Of a stretch of 64,000 bases of DNA, positions 55,129-64,000 are shown in pieces. The notes beneath the pieces are model-generated. The model was not told where the DNA came from. It did not search any database and worked only from the letters and a program-made list of their open reading frames with translations. This DNA comes from Peptostreptococcus russellii (GTDB lineage: Bacteria > Bacillota > Clostridia > Peptostreptococcales > Peptostreptococcaceae), in the NCBI RefSeq assembly GCF_900110295.1, contig NZ_FODF01000002.1, positions 186,001 to 250,000 on the forward strand, written 5' to 3'. The translations under genes and the position numbers were made by a program. Position 1 is the stretch's first letter; each line of letters begins with the position of its first letter.

Positions 55129-55935
55129 ATGAAAAGTTTAGCAGTAATCGGTGCAGGTAATATGGGTAGAGCCATTATAGGAGGAGTAATAAACTCAGGT
55201 TTATTAAAAGCTGAAAACGTTATAGTTTCAGATCCTTATGAACCAAGTCTTGCACGTGTTAAGGAAGAGTATGGTACAAAGACTACTACAGATTCTTGTG
55301 AAGCTGTAAAGGCAGCAGATGCTGTTTTATTTGCAGTTAAACCTAACATTATAGGAAAGGTATTCGCAGGAATAAGAGATTCTGTTGATGATAATACTAT
55401 TATAATTTCTATAGCAGCAGCTACTTCAGTAGAATTTATGGAAGCAAGTTTAGGTGCTGATAAGAAGATAGTAAGAGTAATGCCAAATACTCCTGCATTA
55501 GTAGGTGAAGGTATGGCTGCTCTATCTCCAAATAGAAATGTTACTGAAGAAGAATTAAACGATGTTTTAGGTATCTTCAATTCATTTGGTAAGGCAGAAG
55601 TTGTTCCTGAATCATTAATGGATGCAGTTGTAGGTGTAAGTGGATCTTCTCCTGCTTATGTATTTATGTTTATAGAAGCAATGGCTGATGCAGCTGTTCT
55701 TACAGGAATGCCAAGAGCTCAGGCATATAAGTTTGCAGCTCAATCTGTATATGGTGCAGCTAAGATGGTACTTGAAACAGGAAAACATCCAGGAGAACTA
55801 AAGGACATGGTTTGTTCACCAGGTGGTACAACTATAGTCGCTGTAGAAACTTTAGAAGCTTGTGGACTAAGAAATGCGGTAATACAAGGACAAGTTGCTT
55901 GTGTTGAAAAGTCAATTGACATGGCCAATAAATAG
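55129..55935 (+). CDS. proC: Pyrroline-5-carboxylate reductase
   Basis: A 268-residue reductase. Motifs: N-terminal Rossmann VIGAGNMGRAIIGG, VRVMPNTPALVGEG, and the C-terminal MVCSPGGTTIVAVETLE. It reduces pyrroline-5-carboxylate to proline. The frame opens at 55093, but the ATG at 55129 follows AAGGGGGACATT and fits the family start. Just downstream of hypD, its substrate is HypD's product. It has its own promoter region and terminators on both sides. Confidence 0.95.
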   Translation: MKSLAVIGAGNMGRAIIGGVINSGLLKAENVIVSDPYEPSLARVKEEYGTKTTTDSCEAVKAADAVLFAVKPNIIGKVFAGIRDSVDDNTIIISIAAATSVEFMEASLGADKKIVRVMPNTPALVGEGMAALSPNRNVTEEELNDVLGIFNSFGKAEVVPESLMDAVVGVSGSSPAYVFMFIEAMADAAVLTGMPRAQAYKFAAQSVYGAAKMVLETGKHPGELKDMVCSPGGTTIVAVETLEACGLRNAVIQGQVACVEKSIDMANK

Positions 55936-55953
55936 TAAAAAACCTTAAATAAG

Positions 55954-55988
55954 CAAAAAGAGGAGTACAAATTGTATTCCTCTTTTTG
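55954..55988. terminator. Terminator after proC
   Basis: Stem CAAAAAGAGGAGTAC / GTATTCCTCTTTTTG (one G-U) with a short loop, followed by TTTTAAT on the plus strand. Confidence 0.85.
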
Positions 55989-56031
55989 TTTTAATATTAT
56001 TACTATAAAATTTAATATTATTGCTATAAAA

Positions 56032-56055
56032 AAGGATGTGCAAAAGCACATCCTT
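56032..56055 (-). terminator. Terminator of the CNNM gene
   Basis: Perfect stem AAGGATGTGC / GCACATCCTT with a four-base loop and TTTTTT on the minus strand. The stop codon of the CNNM gene overlaps the stem. Confidence 0.85.
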
Positions 56056-57382
56056 AGTCATTATCTTTATGATTTTCTTTTTCTATATACTCTCTAAATG
56101 ATATTTCGTCATCACCTTTTTCAATTTCTTTTACCGACATCCTTATGCGACCTATTCTATTTTTATCAAGGGAAATTATCTTTACTTTGATAGCATCTGT
56201 CAACTGTATCTCTTCGCCTTCTTCTGGCAATCTTTCAAGATATCCCATAATATAACCTCCGATTGAATCAAAGTCTTCAGATTCTATTTCATCTTCCAAG
56301 TATTCATTTACATCGTTAAGTTTAGCACTTCCGTCTATAAGGTATTCATTATCAGAAATAACCAGTATCTCATCATCTGGTTCATCATATTCATCTTCAA
56401 TATCACCTACAAGAACCTCTACAAGATCCTCTACAGTAAGAAGTCCAGATGTGCCACCATATTCATCAAGAACTATAGCTATTTGCGTCTTTGCTATTTT
56501 CATTTCTTCAAGAAGTTGAGCGATCTTTTTGAATTCATATGTAAAGAAAGCTTCTCTCATATAATTTTCTACCTTAAACTGCTCTTCTTCCTCATCTGAA
56601 AGAAATACAATATCTTTAATATTTAGTATCCCCACTATATCGTCTATATTACCTCTATATACTGGAAATCTGCTCATCTTTTCCTCTTTAAATAAAGCAA
56701 GAACTTCATCATAACTAGCATCTGCACTTACAGTTACCATATCTATTCTCTGAACCATGGCATTTTCTGCCTTCATATCTCCAAATTCGAAAACATTATC
56801 TATAATTGTTTTTTCCTCTTGTTCAAGAACACCTTCTTGATGACTTACATTTACTAATACTTTCAGTTCTTCTTCGGTAATAAGAGACTTTGGATCATCA
56901 TCTTTTATTCCAAAAATCTTGAATATTATAGTCGTCATTATATTTATAATAAATACAAGCGGTGAAAATACTATAATCATCACTCTCAATACTTTTCCTA
57001 CTGCAAGAGATACTCCTTCTTTATTGTTAGATGCTAAAGTCTTTGGAGTAACTTCACCAAATATAAGTATCAAAATTGTCATTATAGCTGTAGCCCAAGC
57101 TATACCCTGACTTCCAAAAAGTCCAACCATCAATGATGTAGATATAGATGTCGCAGCTATATTTACTATATTATTTCCTACCAGTATTGTACTTAAAAGG
57201 CTTTTGGGTTCAGTTAAAAGCTTCTCAACCACTCCTGCGCCTCTTACACCTTCTTCTTTAAGGTGTCTCATCCTTACCTTGCTTACTGACATCAGCGCTG
57301 TCTCAGAGGCTGAGAAAAAGCCTGATATTAATAACAATCCTATTAAAACAACTATCTGAATCCACAAACTTCCAGAATCCAA
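56054..57382 (-). CDS. CNNM/CorC family ion transporter (DUF21 plus CBS domains)
   Basis: A 442-residue membrane protein: about four N-terminal helices in a DUF21 domain (LLISGFFSASETALMSVSKVRMRH and NNIVNIAATSIST), two CBS domains at about 205-325 (MVQRIDMVTVSADASYDEVL, FPVYRGNIDDIVGILNIKDIVF), and a C-terminal CorC_HlyC domain (IDGSAKLNDVNEYLED). The family exports magnesium or other divalent ions. The start is TTG; its best site, GGAG, is 12 bases away, so the start is less sure. Confidence 0.9.
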   Translation of the reverse strand: MDSGSLWIQIVVLIGLLLISGFFSASETALMSVSKVRMRHLKEEGVRGAGVVEKLLTEPKSLLSTILVGNNIVNIAATSISTSLMVGLFGSQGIAWATAIMTILILIFGEVTPKTLASNNKEGVSLAVGKVLRVMIIVFSPLVFIINIMTTIIFKIFGIKDDDPKSLITEEELKVLVNVSHQEGVLEQEEKTIIDNVFEFGDMKAENAMVQRIDMVTVSADASYDEVLALFKEEKMSRFPVYRGNIDDIVGILNIKDIVFLSDEEEEQFKVENYMREAFFTYEFKKIAQLLEEMKIAKTQIAIVLDEYGGTSGLLTVEDLVEVLVGDIEDEYDEPDDEILVISDNEYLIDGSAKLNDVNEYLEDEIESEDFDSIGGYIMGYLERLPEEGEEIQLTDAIKVKIISLDKNRIGRIRMSVKEIEKGDDEISFREYIEKENHKDND

Positions 57383-57453
57383 AAAAAACCACTCTCCTAT
57401 TTTCTTAGTTTATTTATTAAATATGTTTCTACCCTTTTTATTTACTTATAGCT

Positions 57454-57478
57454 ATAAAAAAGCTTCACAATGGAAGCT
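57454..57478 (-). terminator. Terminator of the sbcDC operon
   Basis: On the minus strand AGCTTC-cattgt-GAAGCT followed by TTTTTT, about 175 bases past the sbcC stop and before the CNNM gene. Confidence 0.75.
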
Positions 57479-57652
57479 AGAACAAATAAAACTGTACTCA
57501 CCTTCTCAAGTTTACAGATTCACTGAAATTTATCTATAAGTTTACGATTTTATTATACCATAATTATTTACAAATATCTATGATTTAGACAGCTTATTAT
57601 TTGGCATAATTTCAAGTGCTTTTTTCTCTTGTTTATAAGATGTTTATTAAGC

Positions 57653-60600
57653 TTATTCCTCAACTTCTTTTATTACTGAAGATTGTATGGACTCATCCAT
57701 AGTAATTTCAAGTTTCATAGGGAGTCTAGCCTTTATTTCATCTACATGAGATATTATTCCTACACTTAGATTATCTCCCTTTAAATTTTCAAGAGAAGTC
57801 ATAACCGTATCCAAAAGCGCCGAGTCTAATGTTCCAAAACCTTCATCTAAGAAGAAAAATTCAAGTGGTGCACTTCCCTTTAGCTGTATCTGTGAAGAAA
57901 GAGCTAGAGCAAGTGATAGGGATGTAAGAAACACTTCTCCTCCTGATAAGGTGTCTGCAGCTCTTCCCAGCCCACCATTAAAGTTGTCGCTTATTACAAA
58001 TAGATAGTTCTCATTCATTTCCAAGCTATATCTATTGTTTGTCATATTGCTCAATCTTTCAGAAGCTTCAATTATAATATTATTTAAATATATTTGAGAA
58101 AGATATTCTACAAATCTATTTCCTTCAAACAACTTATCTATTTCCTTAATATTATCAAACAATCTAGTTTTTTTCTTCAAATCCTCGTCTATATCTTTTA
58201 TAAGCTTTAGATTTTTTTCCATTTCACTAATTTTATATTTTTCTTCAACAAAAATATTATTCTTTTCTTTTAACTTTTCTTCCAAGTCTTTTTTGATTTC
58301 TAGTTGTTGATTTTTTTCTTCTAAACTAATTGTCTTTCCGGCAAGTTTTTCTTCCAATTGTCCATATACTATTTCTTCTCTAGCTTTTTCTTTTTTATAC
58401 TTGTCTATTTCTTCTTTTTTAGAAAGCAAAATACTTTCATCCATATAATATAGAGAACATTCTTTTCTATCCTTAAAATCAAATCTTTCAATCATATTAT
58501 CTATATTTTTATTTTGCTCTTTTGCTATTTCTTTTTTCATATCAAGCTTTACTTTACTGCTGCTAATATCTTTTTCAAGCTCTACTATTTCTTTTTTCAA
58601 CATGTCATATGACTTGAATATTTCATCAAAATTTGCTTTTACAATCCTTATAAACGAATCTAAAATGCCAGTTAGACTTTCAATGGAGTCATACTTAAAC
58701 TCTATTATGCTATTTAACTTTTCAAAATCTATTTCATTTGTTTTTTCTAAAGTTTCTTCCCTTAGATCTTTGCCCTGTTTCTCTAATGAACCAATCTCCG
58801 ATTTTGTCTTAATAATTTCACTATCGAAAAGAGCCATTTCTTCTGCTTGCTTTTTATCCTCTTTTTCCTTAACTTCAATTTCCTTAGATATATTTTCTAA
58901 TTGATGTGAGATTTCCTCTGATAACTTGTCCGACTCATCTACTCTTTTATTTTCATCTATGAAAAATTGTCTGTTGTCCTCTTTCTTTAATATGTCCTCA
59001 CCTAATTTATTTCTTAATTTTAAACATATTTCTTCAAGCTCTTCTAAACTTTTTTTATTGTCATTTTCAAGTCCCTTTATTTCATCAGTTATTATTTTTA
59101 TAGTATTTTTTATTCCTCTTATATACTCATCATATTTAACTTTCTTATTATTGAGATCTGAACTTTTCTTATCGGAATTTTGCTTTTCTTTTTTCAATCT
59201 TTCTATTTCATTTTTCTTAGACTTCAAAAGAGCTTTTTCTCTTTCTCTCTTAGTTTCAAATTGAACTTTTTCTTTTAAAAGTTCTTTTAAATTCTCACCA
59301 CTATTTTTTTCAGAAATTAAAACTTTCTTTTTTTCATATTCATCAATTTTTTCTTGCGAATTTTTCATTTTAGTTTCTACTTTAGCAATATTGATGTTTA
59401 TGCTCGCTACTTCTTCTTTAAGACTATTTATTTTTTCTTTATTTTTTTCATATTCATTTCCTATGTGTTCCTGTATTTCTAACTTTTCAACTGTATTATT
59501 ACATACAGGACATATATCCCCACTATGAAACTCTTTACCCCAAATTATTTTTATTTCATCAGAAAGTCTTCTGATACTATTTTCTTCATCTATTTTTTCA
59601 AACTTCTCAAGTTCTTCATTTTTTTCTTCTAAAATAGATTTATACTTCTTTTTTTCTAAAATACATTCTGAAACTATACTTTTTTCCTTATTTATAGATT
59701 CAACTAATTCTTTAATTTGCTTATCGTCTTCCCTTAAATGAAATATTTTTTCTTCCATTTTACTTATTTTTGCTTCTAAACTTTCAAATTCTTCATCATT
59801 TAGTGTTTTTATATTTTCTTGAAGGGCAATGGCTTCAACTATGGAGTTAATTTCTTCACTTACTTCACTTAACTTATCCTCAATAATTTTTTTCTCTTTT
59901 TCTATAAGCTTTATTCCTTCATTTCCTTCTTCCAATTCTTTTATCTTTTTATTCTTTTTTTCTATATTATTTTCTTGTCTATAAATATCTCTATGTATCT
60001 CTATCCCTTTTTTCACAAGCTCTCTATACTCTGAAGATATTGTACTTTCTTTTAGCTTTTCATTTTTTTCTTTTTTTTCTCTATATAATTCTTCTATCTT
60101 TTTAGCTATTTTTTCTTTATTTTCTAATAGTGTCTTTTTTTCTTTTTCTATTTTTTCGACTTTTTTTCTTAAATTTTCTACTTCTTTTCCTTTTTCCAGA
60201 GTTTTTTCTTTTAAAGAAATAATATTTAAAATACTTTTTCTTGTATCTGATATGTATTCAATCTTATCTCTTTTTTCTTTTATTTCTTCATACTCTTCCT
60301 CTTTATATTTTAGATCAGATTTTTTATTTTCGTAATCTGCTTTTAAATTTTCATATTCCTTTTCTATGTTTTCTATTTCAAGCTTTAATTTTTCTTCTTT
60401 ATTGATTTCAGGTACTACTGTATTTGCCTTTTCAGCCCTATTTACAGCTTCCAATGTAGAATTGATATAGTCCTCTTTTGCTTTTAATTTTTCAAGGCTT
60501 TTTTCTATTTCATTTTTTTCAATAACAAGCTTGTATATAGCCTCATTTTCTTCAGCCTTCTTCTTTTCATTTTCCAGCTCATCTGAAATCTTTTCTATAT

Positions 60601-61288
60601 CTTCTTTAAGAGCTTTTATATTTTCCTGTAATTCATCTCTTTTCTCACTACTTATATTAGGATATTCATTTAGCCTAGCTTGAAGTACTTCTATCTCCCT
60701 AGAAGTCTCAGACTTTTTTCTTCTTAGTTTGGCACTTAATTTTGAACCATATTCCTCCAAACTAAATATTCTTTCCAACATATTTCTTCTGTCTTTACCT
60801 GTTAAAGTTAAAAATTCACTAAATTTTCCTTGAGGAAGAACTACTGATCTAAGAAAATCACTTTCTTCTAATCCTAAAATACTTTTTATTCTATTGTTAA
60901 CTTCAGAAACTTTGCCTTCTTCTATAATGTCATAATCGCCCATATCATTTCTTTTTTGAAGCATCGTGTAGTCACTTAGGGCATTTTTATTATCTTTATT
61001 TCTCTTGAATCTTCTTTTTACAATATATCTGCTTCTTTTACCTTCTTCAACTATCTCAAATTCATACTCTACACTTGCCTTCTTACAGTTGGAATTTATA
61101 AACTCTCTAGTTCCCCTCGGTATGTTTCCGTAAAGTGCAAGTGTAATAGCATCTAAAATAGTAGATTTACCACTTCCAGTTTTACCAAAAATACCAAATA
61201 GTCCTTTACTTGTAAGCCTCTCAAAATCTACTACTTGCCTACTGCTGTAACTATTAATGCCTTCTATTTCTAATCTAATAGGTTTCAT
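57653..61288 (-). CDS. sbcC: Exonuclease subunit SbcC (Rad50-like)
   Basis: A 1211-residue SMC-like ATPase. Walker A GIFGKTGSGKSTILDA is near the N-terminus; long coiled coils flank a zinc hook CPVCNN at about residues 595-600; near the C-terminus are the ABC signature LSGGEVFLTSLSLALALS and Walker B LEFFFLDEGFGTLDS. With SbcD it cuts DNA hairpins and blocked ends. It starts 3 bases past the sbcD stop with GGAGGT. Composition is very Lys/Glu-rich, as expected for coiled coils. Confidence 0.95.
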   Translation of the reverse strand: MKPIRLEIEGINSYSSRQVVDFERLTSKGLFGIFGKTGSGKSTILDAITLALYGNIPRGTREFINSNCKKASVEYEFEIVEEGKRSRYIVKRRFKRNKDNKNALSDYTMLQKRNDMGDYDIIEEGKVSEVNNRIKSILGLEESDFLRSVVLPQGKFSEFLTLTGKDRRNMLERIFSLEEYGSKLSAKLRRKKSETSREIEVLQARLNEYPNISSEKRDELQENIKALKEDIEKISDELENEKKKAEENEAIYKLVIEKNEIEKSLEKLKAKEDYINSTLEAVNRAEKANTVVPEINKEEKLKLEIENIEKEYENLKADYENKKSDLKYKEEEYEEIKEKRDKIEYISDTRKSILNIISLKEKTLEKGKEVENLRKKVEKIEKEKKTLLENKEKIAKKIEELYREKKEKNEKLKESTISSEYRELVKKGIEIHRDIYRQENNIEKKNKKIKELEEGNEGIKLIEKEKKIIEDKLSEVSEEINSIVEAIALQENIKTLNDEEFESLEAKISKMEEKIFHLREDDKQIKELVESINKEKSIVSECILEKKKYKSILEEKNEELEKFEKIDEENSIRRLSDEIKIIWGKEFHSGDICPVCNNTVEKLEIQEHIGNEYEKNKEKINSLKEEVASININIAKVETKMKNSQEKIDEYEKKKVLISEKNSGENLKELLKEKVQFETKREREKALLKSKKNEIERLKKEKQNSDKKSSDLNNKKVKYDEYIRGIKNTIKIITDEIKGLENDNKKSLEELEEICLKLRNKLGEDILKKEDNRQFFIDENKRVDESDKLSEEISHQLENISKEIEVKEKEDKKQAEEMALFDSEIIKTKSEIGSLEKQGKDLREETLEKTNEIDFEKLNSIIEFKYDSIESLTGILDSFIRIVKANFDEIFKSYDMLKKEIVELEKDISSSKVKLDMKKEIAKEQNKNIDNMIERFDFKDRKECSLYYMDESILLSKKEEIDKYKKEKAREEIVYGQLEEKLAGKTISLEEKNQQLEIKKDLEEKLKEKNNIFVEEKYKISEMEKNLKLIKDIDEDLKKKTRLFDNIKEIDKLFEGNRFVEYLSQIYLNNIIIEASERLSNMTNNRYSLEMNENYLFVISDNFNGGLGRAADTLSGGEVFLTSLSLALALSSQIQLKGSAPLEFFFLDEGFGTLDSALLDTVMTSLENLKGDNLSVGIISHVDEIKARLPMKLEITMDESIQSSVIKEVEE

Positions 61289-61291
61289 ACA

Positions 61292-62500
61292 CTACACCTC
61301 CTCTTCTTCGCTTATAAGCTCTCTAAATATTTCTATAATCTCCTCACTTGCCTCTGTAGATCTGTTTTCTTTGAAAAAATCTTTAAAGAATTTTTCTATA
61401 TTAGATCTATTTATATCTATTACTTCTTTTTTTACAAACTCATCTGAACCCTCTATTATAGGTCTTATTTCCAATACATTTTTCATTGTCTTTTTCAGAG
61501 TTCTTATATCTTCTGCCTCTAATGATTTATCAGTTAAAATCTCAAAATAAGAAAATACATCACAGTCCTTTTTCTTATCTGCAATTTCAAGTGCCTCTTC
61601 TATTCCATCGCATTTATATAGTTCTATCGGTCTGTAATTATTGATAAATTCTTGATTCACTACAGCTTCTTCTCCAGCTTTTAAATCTACAATATAGACT
61701 GATTTAGCTGAATTTCTCTCATTCTTACTATATTGTATTGGAGAGCCAGAATAGTATGCATTGTACTTTTTGGACATTCTCTGTGGTTTGTGGATATGCC
61801 CCAAGGCTGTATACTGTGATTTTGAAGGAAGATCCTTTTTCTCCACTAAAAGAGAGCCTCCTAATTCAATTCTTCTTTCAGAGTCAGAAATGCTGCTACC
61901 TACAACAAATATATGAGAAACTGCTATATTAATCTCATCATCATTATAGTTATTTTCAAGTTCTCTAAATAAATCCCCTATTTTTTGAGAATAAGACTTT
62001 TGCATATCTTCTTCATCTTCATATCCCTTTATTACTTCATTTAATCTTTTCTCACTTGGATAAGGCATTGCCAGTATATTTACTATCTCATCGCCAAATT
62101 TTACCTTAGTAAATCCTTCCTTAGACTCTACTATTTCAAAGTTGGCAAATTTGCCCTTCTTTGCAATACTTTTAGGATAACCCAAAATACTGATTCCCTT
62201 ATTGGATACAACTGGATTTACAGCCTCTAGTCTATCTGGATTATCGTGATTTCCTGCTATTATATGGACATATCTTTTACCAGAGTCAGACAATCTTTCT
62301 ATAGTTCTATAAAAAAGACTCTCCGCTGCTGCAGAAGGATTATATGTATCATAAATATCTCCTGCTATTAAAACTATATTCGCTTTTTTATCTTCTACCA
62401 GCTTTACAAAGTCTTCACAAAACTTTTCTTGTTCATCGAGTCTTGAAACATTTTCAAGACTCTTTCCCAAATGCCAGTCAGAAGTATGTATTATTCTCAT
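61292..62500 (-). CDS. sbcD: Exonuclease subunit SbcD (Mre11-like)
   Basis: A 402-residue nuclease with phosphoesterase motifs TSDWHLGKSL, LIAGDIYDTYNPS, IIAGNHDNPDR, VSHIFVVG and TALGHIHKPQ. Chosen start is ATG at 62500 after GAGGTGAAGATT; the frame opens at a GTG within that site. Partner of SbcC in the same operon. Confidence 0.95.
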   Translation of the reverse strand: MRIIHTSDWHLGKSLENVSRLDEQEKFCEDFVKLVEDKKANIVLIAGDIYDTYNPSAAAESLFYRTIERLSDSGKRYVHIIAGNHDNPDRLEAVNPVVSNKGISILGYPKSIAKKGKFANFEIVESKEGFTKVKFGDEIVNILAMPYPSEKRLNEVIKGYEDEEDMQKSYSQKIGDLFRELENNYNDDEINIAVSHIFVVGSSISDSERRIELGGSLLVEKKDLPSKSQYTALGHIHKPQRMSKKYNAYYSGSPIQYSKNERNSAKSVYIVDLKAGEEAVVNQEFINNYRPIELYKCDGIEEALEIADKKKDCDVFSYFEILTDKSLEAEDIRTLKKTMKNVLEIRPIIEGSDEFVKKEVIDINRSNIEKFFKDFFKENRSTEASEEIIEIFRELISEEEEV

Positions 62501-62525
62501 AATCTTCACCTCTAAACAAATTTAT

Positions 62526-62557
62526 ACAAAGTCCACCAATAAAAAGGTGGACTTTGC
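62526..62557 (-). terminator. Hairpin after addA
   Basis: Stem AAAGTCCACC / GGTGGACTTT right behind the addA stop; the following T-run is interrupted, so termination may be partial and sbcDC may be read through. Confidence 0.7.
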
Positions 62558-62560
62558 GTA

Positions 62561-64000
62561 TTATTCTTCTGTTATATCTAGCAACTTCCCTGTACTAAAC
62601 ATATATAAGTATTTTTTTACTACTTTTCTTCCAGATATTTTTTCCATTGCATTTCCATACATATTCAACTGTATTTTATATCTTTCTACTATTGTACTAT
62701 AATCTCCATTTGCAACATAATCTGTCTTATAGTCTAAAAGAACAAGATTCCCATCCTTATCTTCATAGAATAGATCCATAATACCTACCATCATAATTCT
62801 TTCAGATTCATCAATATCCTCATCTTTGTATATAGAGTTCATTCTTAAACTATAGTTAATTGCTTTTTCTTTATATAATCTATCATTTTTCTCAGCCTCA
62901 AGTATTTCTTTAAAAATACCAGACCTCATAAATCTCATAATCCATCTAACATTAACTGTACTTTTTTCTTCCTCAGTCATAATATTTCTAGATACCATTT
63001 GACTAAGTTCATTTTCTATCTTCTTTCTCAGTACACTTTCTTCTTCCAGCCCATCGAACTTTGAAAAATCCATTAACTGCATAGCCAAATGGAATATCGT
63101 TCCCTTTTCTGCAGAAGTAAATTCAGCACTCTTATCTATTGAATGTATAAAAGATGGAGTTTTTAAATTTCCAGAAGCTTTCTTTTCATACATATTTTGA
63201 TTCAAACCTTCTTCAATTGAATCTTGACTTAAAAGTTTTTTAATTTCTGATACCGATATACTAGAAGGCTTATTAAGGCTTGAAGAATACTTATATTTAC
63301 TATTGAACTTTTTATCAAGCTCTTGTCTTACTTCTTCCATACTTTCTATATTACTATATTCTTCCATCATATTTTCAAAGTTATTTATAAAATCTTCTTT
63401 TGATAAATCCAAGTCTTCTCTACCAACTTTTTCTTCTGTATCTAAATTATTATTTTCACAAAACTCGTCTTCTAGTAAAGCTTCTTCTTTTTCTTCCAAA
63501 CTTATCTTTCCCATTATATTTCTATATTCATCTTTAATATCTGAGAACTTGTCATAATTAATGCTCCACTTGCACTCTTTATAACCTATAATATCTACTT
63601 CTTCTCCTCTGACATTTATAGACTTTTCTATTTTATTTAAATTTATAATTGTAGGCATAATCCAATTAAGATATGATTTTGCTTTTAATACAGAAAGAGA
63701 ATCTGTATTTAAATTATTATCCAAAGGAGTAGTTCTCCATTTGTCTATTTTCTTGTCTCTATCTTTTATTCTTGCTGTGAAAATAAGTTTTTCCTTAGCT
63801 CTAGTCATAGCAACATACAAAATTCTCATTTCCTCTGCTATGGATTCCTTATTTCTTTTTTCATCTATCTTTTTTTTCGCCCTACTGTCAAATGAAATAT
63901 TTCTCTTATTATCGAATATTTTTGGTCCGTATCCCAGGGTTTGATGAAGGGAAAGATTGCTTTCATCTGCAGTTAAGTTAAATTCATTATCAGAATTTGC
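62561..64000 (-). CDS. addA: Helicase-nuclease subunit AddA (partial, C-terminal part)
   Basis: The frame stays open to the right edge, so only about 480 C-terminal residues are seen. The part includes the UvrD-helicase motif VI (MRILYVAMTRAKEKLI) and the C-terminal RecB-type nuclease domain with GIMDLFYEDKDGNLVLLDYKTD (Asp and Asp-x-Lys) and QLNMYG. AddAB processes double-strand breaks. Upstream of MRILYV the frame reads on without a stop through LSLHQTLGYGPKIFDNKR, so the true start is outside. Confidence 0.94.
   Translation of the reverse strand, partial: ANSDNEFNLTADESNLSLHQTLGYGPKIFDNKRNISFDSRAKKKIDEKRNKESIAEEMRILYVAMTRAKEKLIFTARIKDRDKKIDKWRTTPLDNNLNTDSLSVLKAKSYLNWIMPTIINLNKIEKSINVRGEEVDIIGYKECKWSINYDKFSDIKDEYRNIMGKISLEEKEEALLEDEFCENNNLDTEEKVGREDLDLSKEDFINNFENMMEEYSNIESMEEVRQELDKKFNSKYKYSSSLNKPSSISVSEIKKLLSQDSIEEGLNQNMYEKKASGNLKTPSFIHSIDKSAEFTSAEKGTIFHLAMQLMDFSKFDGLEEESVLRKKIENELSQMVSRNIMTEEEKSTVNVRWIMRFMRSGIFKEILEAEKNDRLYKEKAINYSLRMNSIYKDEDIDESERIMMVGIMDLFYEDKDGNLVLLDYKTDYVANGDYSTIVERYKIQLNMYGNAMEKISGRKVVKKYLYMFSTGKLLDITEE

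Noticed and set aside
58602-59264. Long Ser/Phe-rich open frames antisense to sbcC, and similar ones opposite minC, PBP2 and addA.
   Set aside because: These are mirror frames of Lys/Glu-rich coding sequence; they have no ribosome sites and no recognisable domains.

Overview
This window is AT-rich chromosomal DNA from a strictly anaerobic, low-GC Firmicute. The best guess is the Peptostreptococcaceae, close to Peptostreptococcus or Clostridioides. Evidence for that is an Rnf complex in the clostridial order C-D-G-E-A-B, a multi-cluster [FeFe] hydrogenase, a trans-4-hydroxyproline dehydratase locus (activase, HypD, ProC), a mre operon carrying minC and rodA, and strong GGAGG ribosome binding sites used with ATG, TTG or GTG starts. 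No phage, plasmid, integron, CRISPR array or intact transposon is visible. The species is an inference. Layout from left to right: 1-1658 is a minus-strand operon nadD-yqeK-rsfS (rsfS is cut by the edge). Then come recX, a plus-strand pair of fluoride channel genes with an RNase Z-like gene (3119-4891), and a minus-strand pair encoding a NuoF/GltD-like flavoprotein and a [FeFe] hydrogenase (5049-8653). Positions 9041-13116 hold a radical SAM gene, its DUF2344 partner and an RNase G. Positions 13280-21272 hold the elongation and cell-shape operon mreB-mreC-mreD-PBP2-minC-rodA, with radC upstream. Positions 22692-27675 hold the rnf operon. Positions 27954-34216 hold a deoxyribonucleoside salvage locus (deoC-deoB-nupC, deoA, divergent deoR-type regulator). 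Next are a nitrilase-family amidase, an SH3/NlpC-P60 wall hydrolase, an HMA metal-binding protein and polA-coaE-lytic transglycosylase. After these come a tRNA-Leu(CAA), a LysR regulator, a DUF896 protein, a MocR-type regulator, a stand-alone structured RNA (about 45545-45765, minus), a LacI/CcpA-type regulator, acpP, a nucleoid-associated protein gene with rluD, and nadK. The right end has hypE-hypD-proC, a CNNM/CorC transporter, sbcD-sbcC and the 3' end of addA. How the parts fit: HypD and ProC would turn hydroxyproline into proline, a Stickland electron acceptor. Rnf couples ferredoxin oxidation to NAD+ reduction and ion pumping, and the hydrogenase pair handles surplus reductant. The deo locus feeds deoxyribose phosphate into glycolysis. 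The points most worth a second look are the unidentified structured RNA with its own promoter and terminator; a MinC encoded without MinD/MinE and lacking the usual MinD-contact motif; Shine-Dalgarno sequences in deoA and deoB separated from the start codon by a hairpin; an RNase G without its zinc-link cysteines; and several inverted repeats at promoters or leaders (acpP, deoC, hypE, proC). Most of the window is housekeeping, and no wholly new multi-gene system was recognised.
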